From NCBI GenBank assembly GCA_046290495.1, contig JBKAGT010000005.1:1488001-1552000 (forward strand): a stretch of 64,000 nt of DNA, in the 5' to 3' direction. A model generated the notes under the pieces. It was given only the letters and a program-made list of their open reading frames with translations. It ran no database searches and was not told where the DNA came from. Below, one piece after another: positions 1 through 8,820 of this stretch (the first letter of the stretch is position 1; every line of letters begins with the position of its first letter). This DNA comes from PGYR01 sp046290495 (GTDB taxonomy: Bacteria > Bacteroidota > Ignavibacteria > Kapaibacteriales > UBA2268). Both the position numbers and the translations under genes were made by a program.

Positions 1-605
1 AGTAGAATTATAAACTCACCTTCCGGAATAAATGGGAAGTTATCCTCATCAAAAAATGCTATTGGACCATCACCATTATTTACAATGTAATATAGTGCGT
101 TATCTGGTAATCCTTCATTCAAATCATCAAAATCAAAATCGTCTTCACCTTCACCAGTGTATACCATAATGTTTGAAGTGATGTTTCCCAATTCTTCACT
201 GTCAGTAAACTCTTCTGAGTTCAAACTGAAATTCCCCTTTACTCTTAGCTCAGAACTAATCAAACCAGATCTTGCTGATGCCTCTATTAGTCCATCCAAT
301 CTGAGTTGTGCTATTACTGTGCCATTGTCCATCACATTAAGGACGTGAGATGTTGTAACTGTAGATTCGTCAATATTTGTCCAATCTGTACTTCCTACAC
401 CCACTGGAAAAACTAACAATCCAGAGGAATTAGGGTCAATTGGATCAATATTTTCAGTATAGATTGCTGGACCGGAGCCACTTGTAACAGATACTGATAG
501 ATTCTGCCCATCACTGAAGTTTACTACTGCTACAATTGGGCTAAGCGAATAAGCCAAAGTAGTAGATGCAATAGCAATTATTATTGTTATTAGTATATTT
601 TTCAT
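1..605 (-). CDS. Secreted protein, tandem paralogue of the next gene (3' end cut by window)
   Basis: The frame runs from an ATG at 603-605 to the window edge, so the C-terminus is missing (201 codons seen). It opens with a signal peptide (MKNILITIIIAIASTTLAYS) and then matches the protein at 622-1287 almost residue for residue (LSPIVAVVN, SSGLLVFPVGVGSTDWTNI, NFSLNSEEF, LPDNALYYIVNNGD). The two genes are 16 bp apart on the same strand, so this is a tandem duplication. Its N-terminal domain also occurs in the two large secreted proteins at 6365-8530 and 8879-13234. I recognise no family. Export is likely; the function is unknown. Confidence 0.85.
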   Translation of the reverse strand, partial: MKNILITIIIAIASTTLAYSLSPIVAVVNFSDGQNLSVSVTSGSGPAIYTENIDPIDPNSSGLLVFPVGVGSTDWTNIDESTVTTSHVLNVMDNGTVIAQLRLDGLIEASARSGLISSELRVKGNFSLNSEEFTDSEELGNITSNIMVYTGEGEDDFDFDDLNEGLPDNALYYIVNNGDGPIAFFDEDNFPFIPEGEFIIL

Positions 606-621
606 AAATTTTCTCAACTAT

Positions 622-1287
622 TTATTCAGGTTGAAAGCCGAATCCATCATGGTTTAAAATAAAGAATTGACCATCTACCTTTAGAAGAACAATAAATTCA
701 CCTTCAGGAATATCTGGAAAGTGATCTTCATCATCAAATTCTATCTCAGTATCACCATTATTTACTATATAATAAAGTGCATTATCTGGCAAATTTGGAT
801 TCAAATCATCAACTTCAAAATAGTCATCATCATCACCTGTATATACCATTATGTTTGAAGTGATGTCTCCTAGTTCAGTAGCATTTGTAAATTCTTCAGA
901 ATTTAAACTAAAGTTTCCCTTTACTCTTAGCTCAGAGCCAATCAAACCAGATCTAGCTGATACTTCAACTAAGTAGTCTAATCTAAATTGAGCAATAAGT
1001 GTTCCATCGTCAAATACATTCAATACATGTGATGTAGTAACAGATGCTTCATTGATGTTTGTCCAATCTGTACTCCCTACACCAACAGGGAAAACTAACA
1101 AGCCAGAAGAGTTAGGCGTAACTGGGTCAATATTTTCACTATAGATAGATGGATTTGATCCTTCAGTAACTGTAACTGAAATATTGTCACCATCACTATA
1201 ATTTACAACAGCTACAATAGGGCTAAGCGAATAAGCCAGGGTAGTAGAAGCAATAGCAACAGCTATTAGCAATAATAATTTTTTCAT
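622..1287 (-). CDS. Secreted protein of unknown function, tandem paralogue
   Basis: 221 residues. A signal peptide covers about residues 1-20 (ending STTLAYS). It is followed by a roughly 100-residue domain with W-T-N-I, then NVFDDGTLIAQFRLD, then a C-terminal acidic stretch (DDDDYFEVDD). The pattern W-x-x-I followed by V-(Y/F)-x-(N/D)-GTL-x-x-Q-x-R-x-D also occurs in the two giant secreted proteins upstream on the same strand, so all four form one paralogous group. No catalytic motif, no lipobox and no clear T9SS tail are seen. It lies downstream of phage block I and may be part of the host array into which the phage genes went. Confidence 0.85.
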   Translation of the reverse strand: MKKLLLLIAVAIASTTLAYSLSPIVAVVNYSDGDNISVTVTEGSNPSIYSENIDPVTPNSSGLLVFPVGVGSTDWTNINEASVTTSHVLNVFDDGTLIAQFRLDYLVEVSARSGLIGSELRVKGNFSLNSEEFTNATELGDITSNIMVYTGDDDDYFEVDDLNPNLPDNALYYIVNNGDTEIEFDDEDHFPDIPEGEFIVLLKVDGQFFILNHDGFGFQPE

Positions 1288-1347
1288 AAGACACTCTATA
1301 TATTATTTATTTAAACAATTATCCACAAATTTATGAAAAATAATTGA

Positions 1348-2457
1348 CTATACAACCAAATCTTTCTTCTCATAGCCATATTTTTCCATCCAGTATTCCT
1401 TTGTAAACTCAACGGCGCCACTGTTTAATAGCTTTATATCTCTTTCTAATCTAGTGTCTATATCTTCTAATTCCTCTCTAAATTTGAACTTAGCGTCAAT
1501 GATAGCACCAAAGTTTAGCTCAGATATATAGCTTATCAGCGTGTTTACTGCTTCCTCTACAAGCAATTTATCAGCTAATACTAGTTCCTCCCTTATCTTG
1601 TAGTGGGTTTCGGCGGCAGCTTTACTACCATTGGTCACATCAGTAGTCAAAGTTTGTGACAGTATAGCCTTTGATATCTCTTTGTTGCTTAGCTTTATCA
1701 TTTCATTATACAGCCGCACTGAACTATACCTATGCGGTTCTGCAATTTCTATATCTATGTCATTCGGTGTCACTATTACGCTGTCCTCAGTCATATTCGC
1801 TAAGTGCTGAACCAAGGAATCCGCCTCATTTTGAGTAGCTCCTCGGGTGTATTTACCTATCAATATCGGCATTCCGTATCGCTCCATGAAGTTAACCCAA
1901 AACCTCATACCCCCATTCTTAAACTTCACTGGCCAATAGCACTTCGATAGCAAAGCAATACCGTAAGGATTCTGATAACTAGCACGGTAACGCAAATCCA
2001 AGAACTTGTATTTGGGTAAATTCACGCCCTTTGTCTTACCCGCAGGTCTGTATTTTAACTTGGAGTTTGTATCTATGTAAAATAGCTCCTGCGGCTTTGC
2101 AATGGTCGCTTTTGGTATTATTCGTGCCTTTATTTTTTCCCAATATATCTCTATTGGCTGATACCCGAAAAGAATGGTATCCAAAACCTCGTCTATAAGC
2201 TTTTCCATTTTTATATCACTCAGCAACTCCAAAGCGATTTGGCTGTCCACACCTACAATATCGTACTGAGTGGATAGCACACCGCTCTTTCTAGATTGCA
2301 CGCAACTCCACAAGTGTGGGTCATACAGCAGCTCGCGATATCCAGCGTAGGTGGTTCCGGTCTTCCTTAGTATCATATCGGGATTGGGTACGGCATCCAT
2401 AATCTTGCTCCATCCGTCACTCCCTATGCTTACTATTTCTTTATAAATATCTTTCAT
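1348..2457 (-). CDS. Mu-like phage portal protein (DUF935 / gp29 family)
   Basis: 369 residues. The arrangement is that of DUF935 proteins, the Mu gp29 portal family: an N-terminal part with LRKTGTTYAGYRELLYDPH and SCVQSRKSGVLS, a central WVNFMERYGMPILIGKY, then LSQTLTTD with a following AAAETHYKIREE. The portal forms the dodecameric vertex through which DNA enters the head. Mu gp29 is over 500 residues, so this copy is short, mainly at the C-terminus. It is the last gene of minus-strand phage block I. No terminase gene lies beside it as it does in Mu. The upstream Shine-Dalgarno is weak (GAGAG). Confidence 0.85.
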   Translation of the reverse strand: MKDIYKEIVSIGSDGWSKIMDAVPNPDMILRKTGTTYAGYRELLYDPHLWSCVQSRKSGVLSTQYDIVGVDSQIALELLSDIKMEKLIDEVLDTILFGYQPIEIYWEKIKARIIPKATIAKPQELFYIDTNSKLKYRPAGKTKGVNLPKYKFLDLRYRASYQNPYGIALLSKCYWPVKFKNGGMRFWVNFMERYGMPILIGKYTRGATQNEADSLVQHLANMTEDSVIVTPNDIDIEIAEPHRYSSVRLYNEMIKLSNKEISKAILSQTLTTDVTNGSKAAAETHYKIREELVLADKLLVEEAVNTLISYISELNFGAIIDAKFKFREELEDIDTRLERDIKLLNSGAVEFTKEYWMEKYGYEKKDLVV

Positions 2458-2464
2458 CTTTCTC

Positions 2465-2869
2465 TCACTTACTTATTATTATTCCTAATATCAGTCCACC
2501 TGCTGCTGCGGCTGGTGAGTGCCACCATTCGCCCTCATCGCATGGTATTTCTATAGTTTTCACATCTTTTTGCAGAGTATCTGTTGCCATTCGTATAGCC
2601 ATATTCATTTCATTTTTCGGGAAGTGATAATTAACTCTAATTGTATCTCGCTTATAAATTGTGTCAACGGTAGCAACAAATGGCTTCGTCTTGATTATCG
2701 TATCTCTGATATACACCAACTTTGACTTCACTTTTTCCAATACTATTGGCTCTGTCTGTATAGTTATTGTGTCGCGAATGGTAGTTATTCTAACATTCGG
2801 GTAATATTCCTTTGTTAGTAGTAGTGCCAATAGTGCCGAAATCAGAGCCGTTATTATATACTTCATCAT
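2465..2869 (-). CDS. Small phage-island membrane protein with RDTI repeats
   Basis: 134 residues. A hydrophobic helix spans about residues 4-19 and a second hydrophobic stretch (AAAAGGLILGIIISK) ends the protein. Between them the motif RDTI recurs three times at about residues 32, 55 and 74, each time in alternating hydrophobic/charged sequence, so an extended beta or fibrous linker between two membrane anchors is plausible. A GGAGG box precedes the ATG. It lies in the same transcript as the holin and lysin candidates. A spanin-like role across the periplasm is conceivable, but no lipobox is present and I do not recognise the family. Confidence 0.7.
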   Translation of the reverse strand: MMKYIITALISALLALLLTKEYYPNVRITTIRDTITIQTEPIVLEKVKSKLVYIRDTIIKTKPFVATVDTIYKRDTIRVNYHFPKNEMNMAIRMATDTLQKDVKTIEIPCDEGEWWHSPAAAAGGLILGIIISK

Positions 2870-2875
2870 TGCCTC

Positions 2876-4177
2876 CTATATCTCTGAATCCAACACATAG
2901 TGCCCACCTACTGAAGACGTACTTATGCTAAAGCCAGAGTCATTAATTACCGTGAATGAATTTGAATTCTCATAGTCTGTTGCTATTCCCACATTCACAC
3001 CAGTGCTCACTGCCCAATAATCATTGACTGGAGGATCGGCGGCGGATATCAGCTCAACACTAGGCGTCTTATACATTTCTGGGAAGTGAATTGTCCCGAC
3101 TACATTGCCATTGCTAATACCAAAAGAGGCAGCGAAACTTGCTTTCCCTTCATCTGTACTTAGGTATGGAGGGTCTAGCAAGCTATAGCTTTTCTTGAAG
3201 AATTGAAGACAGGCAATCAACTCATCAGCGTAGTATCTTCTTTTATAAGGCACAATTGAACTATGTTCTATAATTTGAGCGTTGTTAATATTGATTTGCT
3301 CATCTGCTCCCAAACCCTCTATAATCAGCATTAAAGCTATATTCTTGCTATCTTCACTTATCTCCAATCCCTCTAGCTTCATAGTCTCATAATCGCTGCT
3401 CAGAGTTGTCTCATCGCTGATAGATTCATAAGTCCAATCGGTTACTAATGTGGGGTCAGTGCCTATGCTATTCCAACTGCTGATAGCATCGCGCGTAGGT
3501 TCGTCGGTATCGCCTTCCCAAGACAGAAGTGCTAATTTTGCCTTCGGTGTGTCGCTACTCTTTACATCAATTGATAGCGATACCACACTCCCTATATATT
3601 GCTCCAAATAGCGATGCGGTACTATCTGCATAAAGGCAACTTTACCACTGGTAGTAGCTGTTAGCTTGGCTCCATCGTCCTCGGTTGCTATTACTTCGCC
3701 ACTCTCATTGAGGAAGAGCCACCTATCTGCAAAGAAATCGCCATCACCACATACCATAGATACTCTATCTTGCAATAGGCAAACTCCGCTTAGCTCTGTA
3801 GTGTTTGCCTCGTCGCTACCTGAATTAGTATAGCTGAAGTGAGTGTCATCAATCTTGGCTATTATAGTACCACTTGGCTCATCGTAACTGCCATTACCCA
3901 TGTTGGTTATCTGTACCTTGTCGCCTGTCTGATATCCGTGCGGCACTTCCGTTTCCAACGTCACCAGATTGCTCGTACGTTCTCTCGACTTAATATCAAT
4001 TGTGTTTGCCACTCTCTGCCATATTGCAAAGTTCGAGTTTATCAGCAGGTTCTGTTTTGTCTCGGCGGCGTTAGTCTTTTCGTCAATCAAATCCACAAGA
4101 TCATCTTGGCGTTCTATATCTCCATCCAAATTGCCCCAGACCTGTTCGCCCAGTGGCGGAAAATAACTAAAAGGCAT
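2876..4177 (-). CDS. Phage receptor-binding / tail-fibre-like protein
   Basis: 433 residues. The N-terminus carries QNLLINSNFAIWQR, a phrase typical of phage tail-fibre and carbohydrate-binding phage proteins, followed by a beta-rich region with a ligand-binding-like domain (SMVCGDGDFFADRWLF, LSIDVKSSDTPKAKLALLSW) and a C-terminal part starting at YKRRYYADELIACLQFFKKS that also recurs in phage tail proteins. The start is firm because a full AGGAGGTGA ribosome-binding site precedes the ATG. It is probably an adhesin on the virion; family assignment is by motif resemblance only. Confidence 0.7.
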   Translation of the reverse strand: MPFSYFPPLGEQVWGNLDGDIERQDDLVDLIDEKTNAAETKQNLLINSNFAIWQRVANTIDIKSRERTSNLVTLETEVPHGYQTGDKVQITNMGNGSYDEPSGTIIAKIDDTHFSYTNSGSDEANTTELSGVCLLQDRVSMVCGDGDFFADRWLFLNESGEVIATEDDGAKLTATTSGKVAFMQIVPHRYLEQYIGSVVSLSIDVKSSDTPKAKLALLSWEGDTDEPTRDAISSWNSIGTDPTLVTDWTYESISDETTLSSDYETMKLEGLEISEDSKNIALMLIIEGLGADEQININNAQIIEHSSIVPYKRRYYADELIACLQFFKKSYSLLDPPYLSTDEGKASFAASFGISNGNVVGTIHFPEMYKTPSVELISAADPPVNDYWAVSTGVNVGIATDYENSNSFTVINDSGFSISTSSVGGHYVLDSEI

Positions 4178-4189
4178 AGCTCACCTCCT

Positions 4190-4528
4190 TTATTTATAGT
4201 ACAGATGGGCATCTATACTACCTGATACTATCCCCACCGGTACAAATTCTATTCGTAAAAATTTAAACATCTGTCTGATTACTATCAGCTCTGCGTCATC
4301 GTAATTGTCTGCTGTTTTCAGCTCGTATATCTTCTTGTACCCAGCATTGCTCATATCATTGGAACCGGAGAGCACCAAAAACCCATTCAGTGGGCCTACT
4401 ATATCTTTCCAGCTAATCTGCAGTGAGTGCGCCTTTTTGTTTCTGCCCTTCATATCTGGGGCTATATCCACCCACTTGCTGCTATATTCCAGCCCTGCAT
4501 CGTGGCTGTTCATTAATCTCAATATCAT
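4190..4528 (-). CDS. Hypothetical phage-island structural protein
   Basis: 112 residues, soluble and beta-rich (LSGSNDMSNAGYKKIYEL, FLRIEFVPVGIVSG). AGAAGGT precedes the ATG. It overlaps the end of the lysin gene by 4 bp (ATGA-type coupling) and sits 12 bp before the receptor-binding gene, so it belongs to the same transcript. The compact, mostly beta layout with a final SGSIDAHLYYK is what small virion accessory proteins look like, but I recognise no family. Confidence 0.7.
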   Translation of the reverse strand: MILRLMNSHDAGLEYSSKWVDIAPDMKGRNKKAHSLQISWKDIVGPLNGFLVLSGSNDMSNAGYKKIYELKTADNYDDAELIVIRQMFKFLRIEFVPVGIVSGSIDAHLYYK

Positions 4529-5109
4529 GTTTTTACCTTCTTAAATGTTACTACTCCTCTCATCATCAGTCGGCCGAGTGGGTGATTGACAAATCTCGTC
4601 TTCATTGCTACACCTTCGCCACCTTTTGTCTTCACATTGAACCCTATGGTCTCTACTATTCCTTTCCTCTTTGTTCTTAGCACTCGCTCTATGTGCCCAG
4701 ACCAATGGTTCTTCGATTTCCAAACTATCAGGTCGTGCCTTGCTATATCACGTTTCACCAACTTGCCTCTTCTCTTTGCACCGTTGAATACCTCATTAGC
4801 AACCGCTGTACGCTTTATTGGAACTGCACTTTGGGGCAACCCCAACTCCTCGACGGCTTTGCTAAACGACCAATAAACACCGGCCGCACAGTAAGGATAG
4901 CCCTCACCCAAACCAACAGTAGCTAAGTATTTGCCTACCTCACCTCGGTTGCTCTTCTTCTCCATAGTGCCAATTTGTGACATAGCATAGCGTTCGGAAG
5001 TGGTGAGCAAACGCTCATCGCAGTCCAGCTCATACATATCGAATGAGCAGAGTGCAGCCGCTAAGAGAACTGAACCAGATAGACGCCCAGCACCGTAAAG
5101 CCAACGCAT
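4525..5109 (-). CDS. CHAP-like peptidoglycan hydrolase (candidate endolysin)
   Basis: 194 residues. The central part has PYCAAGVYWSFSKA, with the Cys of a CHAP/NlpC-P60-type fold, then a His in HWSGHIERVL and a following VETIGFNV strand, the usual Cys-His layout of CHAP amidase/endopeptidases. The first 25 residues are hydrophobic (LSGSVLLAAALCSF) and could be an export signal. The start at 5109 is supported by GGGGGT 8 nt upstream inside the preceding gene, which it overlaps by 49 bp. Together with the holin candidate just upstream it makes a lysis cassette. CHAP assignment is by motif only. Confidence 0.65.
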   Translation of the reverse strand: MRWLYGAGRLSGSVLLAAALCSFDMYELDCDERLLTTSERYAMSQIGTMEKKSNRGEVGKYLATVGLGEGYPYCAAGVYWSFSKAVEELGLPQSAVPIKRTAVANEVFNGAKRRGKLVKRDIARHDLIVWKSKNHWSGHIERVLRTKRKGIVETIGFNVKTKGGEGVAMKTRFVNHPLGRLMMRGVVTFKKVKT

Positions 5110-5339
5110 ATATGCACCCCCAAGAATATGTGTCCCAAATTTTGCGAAGCTGTGCCATAAGTAAAGTCAATCTGAGTGAAGCAATAGACAGCCAGAGCCG
5201 ACAGCCCCACAGCCACTACTTCCACCATAATCATTATCAGCAGTGTATGTAGCTCTTCCACACCTGGGGACATAACACCCCACGCCAACAGCATAATACC
5301 TGCAAGCAGTGCGTACCTAGTCATTGGTCTATACATCGT
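5061..5339 (-). CDS. Small polytopic membrane protein, holin candidate
   Basis: 92 residues from the ATG at 5337-5339. This start is chosen because GGAGGGG lies 5 nt upstream; an in-frame ATG 30 bp earlier lacks such a site. Three hydrophobic helices are visible (YALLAGIMLLAWGVM, LLIMIMVEVVAVGLSALAVY, HIFLGVHICVGFTVLGVYLV). Size, helix count and the place directly before a lysin gene match phage holins, which permeabilise the inner membrane at lysis. Sequence alone does not identify a holin family. Confidence 0.6.
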   Translation of the reverse strand, partial: TMYRPMTRYALLAGIMLLAWGVMSPGVEELHTLLIMIMVEVVAVGLSALAVYCFTQIDFTYGTASQNLGHIFLGVHICVGFTVLGVYLVQFS

Positions 5340-5781
5340 CCCCTCCAAAATATGAGTCCATAACATCATTATTATATATTCTGTTATCGCTAGAGCGCAT
5401 AGTCATTATGCTTGGTGGGGAATCATACCCAGGCACAGAACCACCCAAGTATAGCTCACCCGATTGTATGTCATCGAGTAACTGATTCGCTTCTTCGTAG
5501 TATCCCTTAATCTCTGTTGGCAATGGCAACTCGCCATATTCTATTCGGTATAAGTGGTATATGGTAAGGTCAGTAGATATAGACACTATCAGCTCATCTG
5601 GCTCGGTGAAAGGTATGCTATACCTACCTAGTAGAGTAGCATCTATCGTGGCATCGGCCAGCTCCCGAGCCAAATCGGTTCTCGCAGTGTCTATGGTAGT
5701 GCCTGTCTTGTCGCCAGTCAGCTTTGCCAACTCTTCTGAGCTGAAGCGACCTAGTAGGTCTGTGTTCGATGAATAAGCCAT
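5329..5781 (-). CDS. Mu gp36-like phage protein (DUF1320)
   Basis: 150 residues. The N-terminus MAYSSNTDLLGRFSSEELAKLT, the following ELADATIDATLLGRYSIPF and the helical segment ISTDLTIYHLYRIEYGELP are the usual pattern of DUF1320 (Mu gp36), a head-tail connector-type protein. A GGAGG box 9 nt upstream fixes the ATG. It is the first gene of phage block I and overlaps the holin candidate by 11 bp. In Mu, gp36 follows the capsid genes; here the capsid genes are 9 kb away on the other strand. Confidence 0.8.
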   Translation of the reverse strand: MAYSSNTDLLGRFSSEELAKLTGDKTGTTIDTARTDLARELADATIDATLLGRYSIPFTEPDELIVSISTDLTIYHLYRIEYGELPLPTEIKGYYEEANQLLDDIQSGELYLGGSVPGYDSPPSIMTMRSSDNRIYNNDVMDSYFGGDDV

Positions 5782-5903
5782 CTTATTCGCCTCCGTTATT
5801 ATTATTGAATTATGATAATAGTATCAGTAGCGAAAGTATGGAGTTGGGTTTGTGCCTGCACAAATGCGATTTTAATATTATTTTAATATGGTATAATCCT
5901 TTT

Positions 5904-6242
5904 GTCATCCAGAGCGAAGCGAAGGATCCAGGTATTATTATCTCTCTTCAATAGGAGGGTATGTAACACTCAAAGTATCTTTGTAATCGAAACCTTTTCT
6001 TTACCTAGACTCTTCGGACACCTTGTGTCCTCTGAGTGACGGTAAGTGAAAGTAAATCCCCGTCTATCCAGAGGCAACTTGTTGCCGAAGGATCCAGGCA
6101 TTATTATCTCTCTTTAATAGGAGAGGATGTAAAAACTCAAAGAATCTGGGTAATCGAACATCTTTCCTTGCCTAGACTCCACGGATGCTAAAGCATCCTC
6201 TGAGTGACGGTGCTCGTCATCCAGAGCGACGTCGAAATACGT
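5904..6242. repeat. Cluster of dispersed hairpin repeats
   Basis: The gap between phage block I and the next gene (5782-6364) has no credible gene. It carries at least four hairpin repeats: 5904-5932 (arms GTCATCCAGA and GATCCAGG, core GCGAAGC), 6004-6042 (core GGACAC/GTGTCC), 6061-6098 (core GGCAAC/GTTGCC) and 6171-6210 (core GGATGCT/AGCATCC). A further fragment starts at 6217. The 5904-5932 copy is an exact inverted repeat of 14187-14215, and 6004-6042 is the inverse of 13811-13849 apart from two loop bases. Stretches such as AATCTGGGTAATCGAA between copies also recur (near 5985 and 6150), so the cluster grew by local duplication. Confidence 0.85.
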
Positions 6243-6310
6243 AGTCGAGGTGAGGTTTTGTTGTAAGTGCGTTTCGACAAGCTCAACGTACTTACTTCCA
6301 GGGGACGGAA

Positions 6311-6340
6311 TAAAAGAAGCCCGACCAAATGGCCGAGCTT
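6311..6340 (-). terminator. Rho-independent terminator
   Basis: On the minus strand an 8-bp stem (GCTCGGCC / GGTCGGGC, two G-T pairs) with loop ATTT is followed by TTCTTTT. It lies 25 bp after the stop of the 721-residue secreted protein. It is almost the same sequence as the terminator at 8821-8850. Confidence 0.8.
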
Positions 6341-6364
6341 GTGAATTCATACATATTTAACTAT

Positions 6365-8530
6365 TTATTTACTTATAGGTAACCATTTTGTTCCATTATA
6401 GTATAATGTTAGTTGATACTGATTAGCACCTCCAAAGTCCTGTAAATCAGATGTACCGGGATAATCAGTACCTCTATCGCGGATTACTTTTGTTTGAGGA
6501 TTAAGGGTAGCATTAACATCATCAGATATGAATTTAATTGTCTGACCTGTTTCTGGTGGATCGGGTAATGTTACAGTATAATTCCCAGAAATATAAACAA
6601 CTTGGTCATCTGTTGTAAGTGTTGTGTTTGAGTTAGCCTCAGTATACACTTCAGAAGAACCACTTCCTCCACCAGATGAAGAACCGCCTATTTTGATTAA
6701 AGATAGTTTTCCGCCTGCATCTAAATCAACTGTATTGCTTGAACCAACATTTTCTCTAAATTGAAGTTGAATAGACCCAGCATTACCTGTTCTTATTATT
6801 CCATGAATTAACTCAGGATCAAGACCATCATTTGTAGCACCTTTATTAACAAATTCGACAGTAGTTGTATTAATTAGTTCTGCTGAACCAAATCTAGTGA
6901 AGTGAGCATAAGTTATCGTTGCACCTCCTATCGGCTGTATGCGGCCATCAAATTGCCCACTGCCTCCTGACCCATCATCTTCTTGATAAAATCCTCTTAC
7001 TATATATGTTGTATTTGCTTCAACTGTTAGTTGTGCTCCAGAACTAGTATAAGTTGTAGGAATAGGTGTTAAGGCAACAGTAGTTGCAGTAGTAACTTCA
7101 CCACCACCTGTTCCACCGCCACCACCAGATACAGTGCCCCAGCTTAGGCTTGTTCCATCTGTAGTTAAATACCTACCAGAATTACCTGACTGTGATGGTA
7201 GATTTGCTTGCTTCCCATCTAGCTGAGTTTGTACATTTGATGTTACTGAGTTAATATACTGCAACTCAGTACTAGTTACAGAACCGTCAGCTATTTTTGT
7301 TGCATCAATTCCTGCATTGGCTTTAATATCTGCATTTTCTATATTGATGATAGTGTTATTATCGGCATCTATTGATTTGCTTGTTAGAGTTTGAGTGTCT
7401 GTAATACCAACTGCAGCACTTCCTAATGAGCCAATTCGTTGTAACTCTGTGCTTGACACTGAGCCATCTGCTAATTTAGTTGCGTCAATTCCAGCATTGG
7501 CTTTTATATTTCCATTATCAATATTTGATATTGTATTATTATCTGCATCTATTAATTTGTTTGTCAACGTTTGTGTTTCTGTAGTTCCAACTATTGTTCC
7601 AGCAGGTAAAGCCGTACCAGCTGAAAGAACACCACTAGTGTTAGCTGTTACTAATCTTGTTCCAGACCCGGCAGACCCTGTTAAAGTTAAATCACCATCA
7701 ATCCTAGTATTCCCATTAGATAGAGATACATAGAATTTGTCATTAGCACCACCAGAAACACCAACTGCCAAGTCATCCTCTACTCTTATTGGCGCTGTAG
7801 AATTAGTCAAAATTGCTGATTGACCTTCAAATACCAAATCATTATTGGGCTGCAAGTAAATATTATCAGCAAATTCTACTTGTGTTGATGCAGAATTTGA
7901 AATAGATGAATTAGCAGTACCTAATATGATATTTCCATTTGATTCAATTCCTGTAGTAGTTATATCTAACATAGGAGTATTATCTACACTCACTGTTCCC
8001 GTATTACCACTATAACTTAATTCCATTTCTGTATTGTTTGCATCACCATCATCAGGACCAATGTGCAGAGTGTTACCACCTATATACACATCTTCCCATC
8101 TATTATCATCAGTACCAATAGTACCGTTTAGGGTCTGTGGATTAAAATTTCCACTATTATCTAAAACAGTTGCCTCAGCCTGTACTAATATTAACTGATC
8201 ATATCTTTTTTGTGAAAACAAAGTACCATTTACATAAATGTCTAACATTGTACTTGTATTTATCACAGATGCGTTAATACCAGACCAATCACCTGTAGCT
8301 CCTCCGCCAGGATAATCATTTACATCAACTATAACAATACCATTGTCATTAGGAGTTAAACTAAATGTCTCTCCTCTGAATAGCATTGTACTGGTAGTGT
8401 AATCTTTAAGCTCAACATATACATTTTGTGCAGCTGTATTATTAGTATAGTATGCCACTTTTGATGGCTCCAGGGCACTTAGGGTAGTTGCTATTACTGT
8501 TAGTAATAGTATTAGAATTATTGTTTTCAT
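6365..8530 (-). CDS. Large secreted tail-fibre-like repeat protein
   Basis: 721 residues. Signal peptide about 1-19, then the N-terminal domain shared with 622-1287 and 8879-13234 (WSGIN, DIYVNGTLFSQKRYDQ). Next comes one LG-type module (GTDDNRWEDVYIGGNTLHIGP), then a 60-residue tandem repeat present twice (DADNNTI-x-NI, IKANAGIDATK, ADGSV-x-STELQ; 180-bp offset in the DNA). After that come NVQTQLDGKQ and Gly-rich linkers (GGGGGTGGG, SSSGGGSGSS) before a beta-rich C-terminal domain (TYIVRGFY, GQTIKFISDD, YQLTLYYNGTKWLPISK). These modules resemble phage tail fibres, but the signal peptide argues for a cell-surface protein. No standard T9SS tail is seen. Confidence 0.85.
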   Translation of the reverse strand: MKTIILILLLTVIATTLSALEPSKVAYYTNNTAAQNVYVELKDYTTSTMLFRGETFSLTPNDNGIVIVDVNDYPGGGATGDWSGINASVINTSTMLDIYVNGTLFSQKRYDQLILVQAEATVLDNSGNFNPQTLNGTIGTDDNRWEDVYIGGNTLHIGPDDGDANNTEMELSYSGNTGTVSVDNTPMLDITTTGIESNGNIILGTANSSISNSASTQVEFADNIYLQPNNDLVFEGQSAILTNSTAPIRVEDDLAVGVSGGANDKFYVSLSNGNTRIDGDLTLTGSAGSGTRLVTANTSGVLSAGTALPAGTIVGTTETQTLTNKLIDADNNTISNIDNGNIKANAGIDATKLADGSVSSTELQRIGSLGSAAVGITDTQTLTSKSIDADNNTIINIENADIKANAGIDATKIADGSVTSTELQYINSVTSNVQTQLDGKQANLPSQSGNSGRYLTTDGTSLSWGTVSGGGGGTGGGEVTTATTVALTPIPTTYTSSGAQLTVEANTTYIVRGFYQEDDGSGGSGQFDGRIQPIGGATITYAHFTRFGSAELINTTTVEFVNKGATNDGLDPELIHGIIRTGNAGSIQLQFRENVGSSNTVDLDAGGKLSLIKIGGSSSGGGSGSSEVYTEANSNTTLTTDDQVVYISGNYTVTLPDPPETGQTIKFISDDVNATLNPQTKVIRDRGTDYPGTSDLQDFGGANQYQLTLYYNGTKWLPISK

Positions 8531-8635
8531 TTTTACTCTTAGTTTATTGTTTATTTATATGTCGTAAATTAATGAATTATTACTTATTTACTGCACAGTA
8601 TTTAAGTATTATTAGTCAAACCCTCCTAAATCCTC

Positions 8636-8816
8636 CCTTAACAGGGAGGACTTCCACAATAAGCTCCCCCTTGTTAAAGGGGGATGGGGGGATTTACCCC
8701 CCCCCTTGCCTGTCACGTCTTTAGCGTGAATACAGGGGGCAAGGAATACAACCACCCTGTCAACGCCAGGGCGTTGCCACCCACGCCAAGAGCGTGGCAA
8801 GCTCCTCCGCAGGAGG
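8636..8816. repeat. Chain of GC-rich hairpins
   Basis: The 348-bp gap 8531-8878 contains no credible gene. It has a run of unusually GC-rich palindromes for this genome: CCCCCTT/AAGGGGG (8666-8683), CACG/CGTG near 8707-8722, CAACGCC/GGCGTTG (8761-8776), CCACGC/GCGTGG (8781-8797) and CTCCT/AGGAG (8802-8815). They end at the terminator at 8821. The 8636-8700 part, alternating stretches of CTCCC and GGGAGG, resembles a dispersed intergenic repeat type common in bacterial genomes. Confidence 0.65.
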
Positions 8817-8820
8817 GGAA

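Noticed and set aside
6114..6350. 78-codon open frame on the minus strand
   Set aside because: It lies over hairpin repeats and a terminator, and its translation contains repeat-derived phrases; no ribosome-binding site.
8612..8800. 62-codon minus-strand frame
   Set aside because: Made of GC-rich palindromes (translation rich in G, W, R and P); not a gene.
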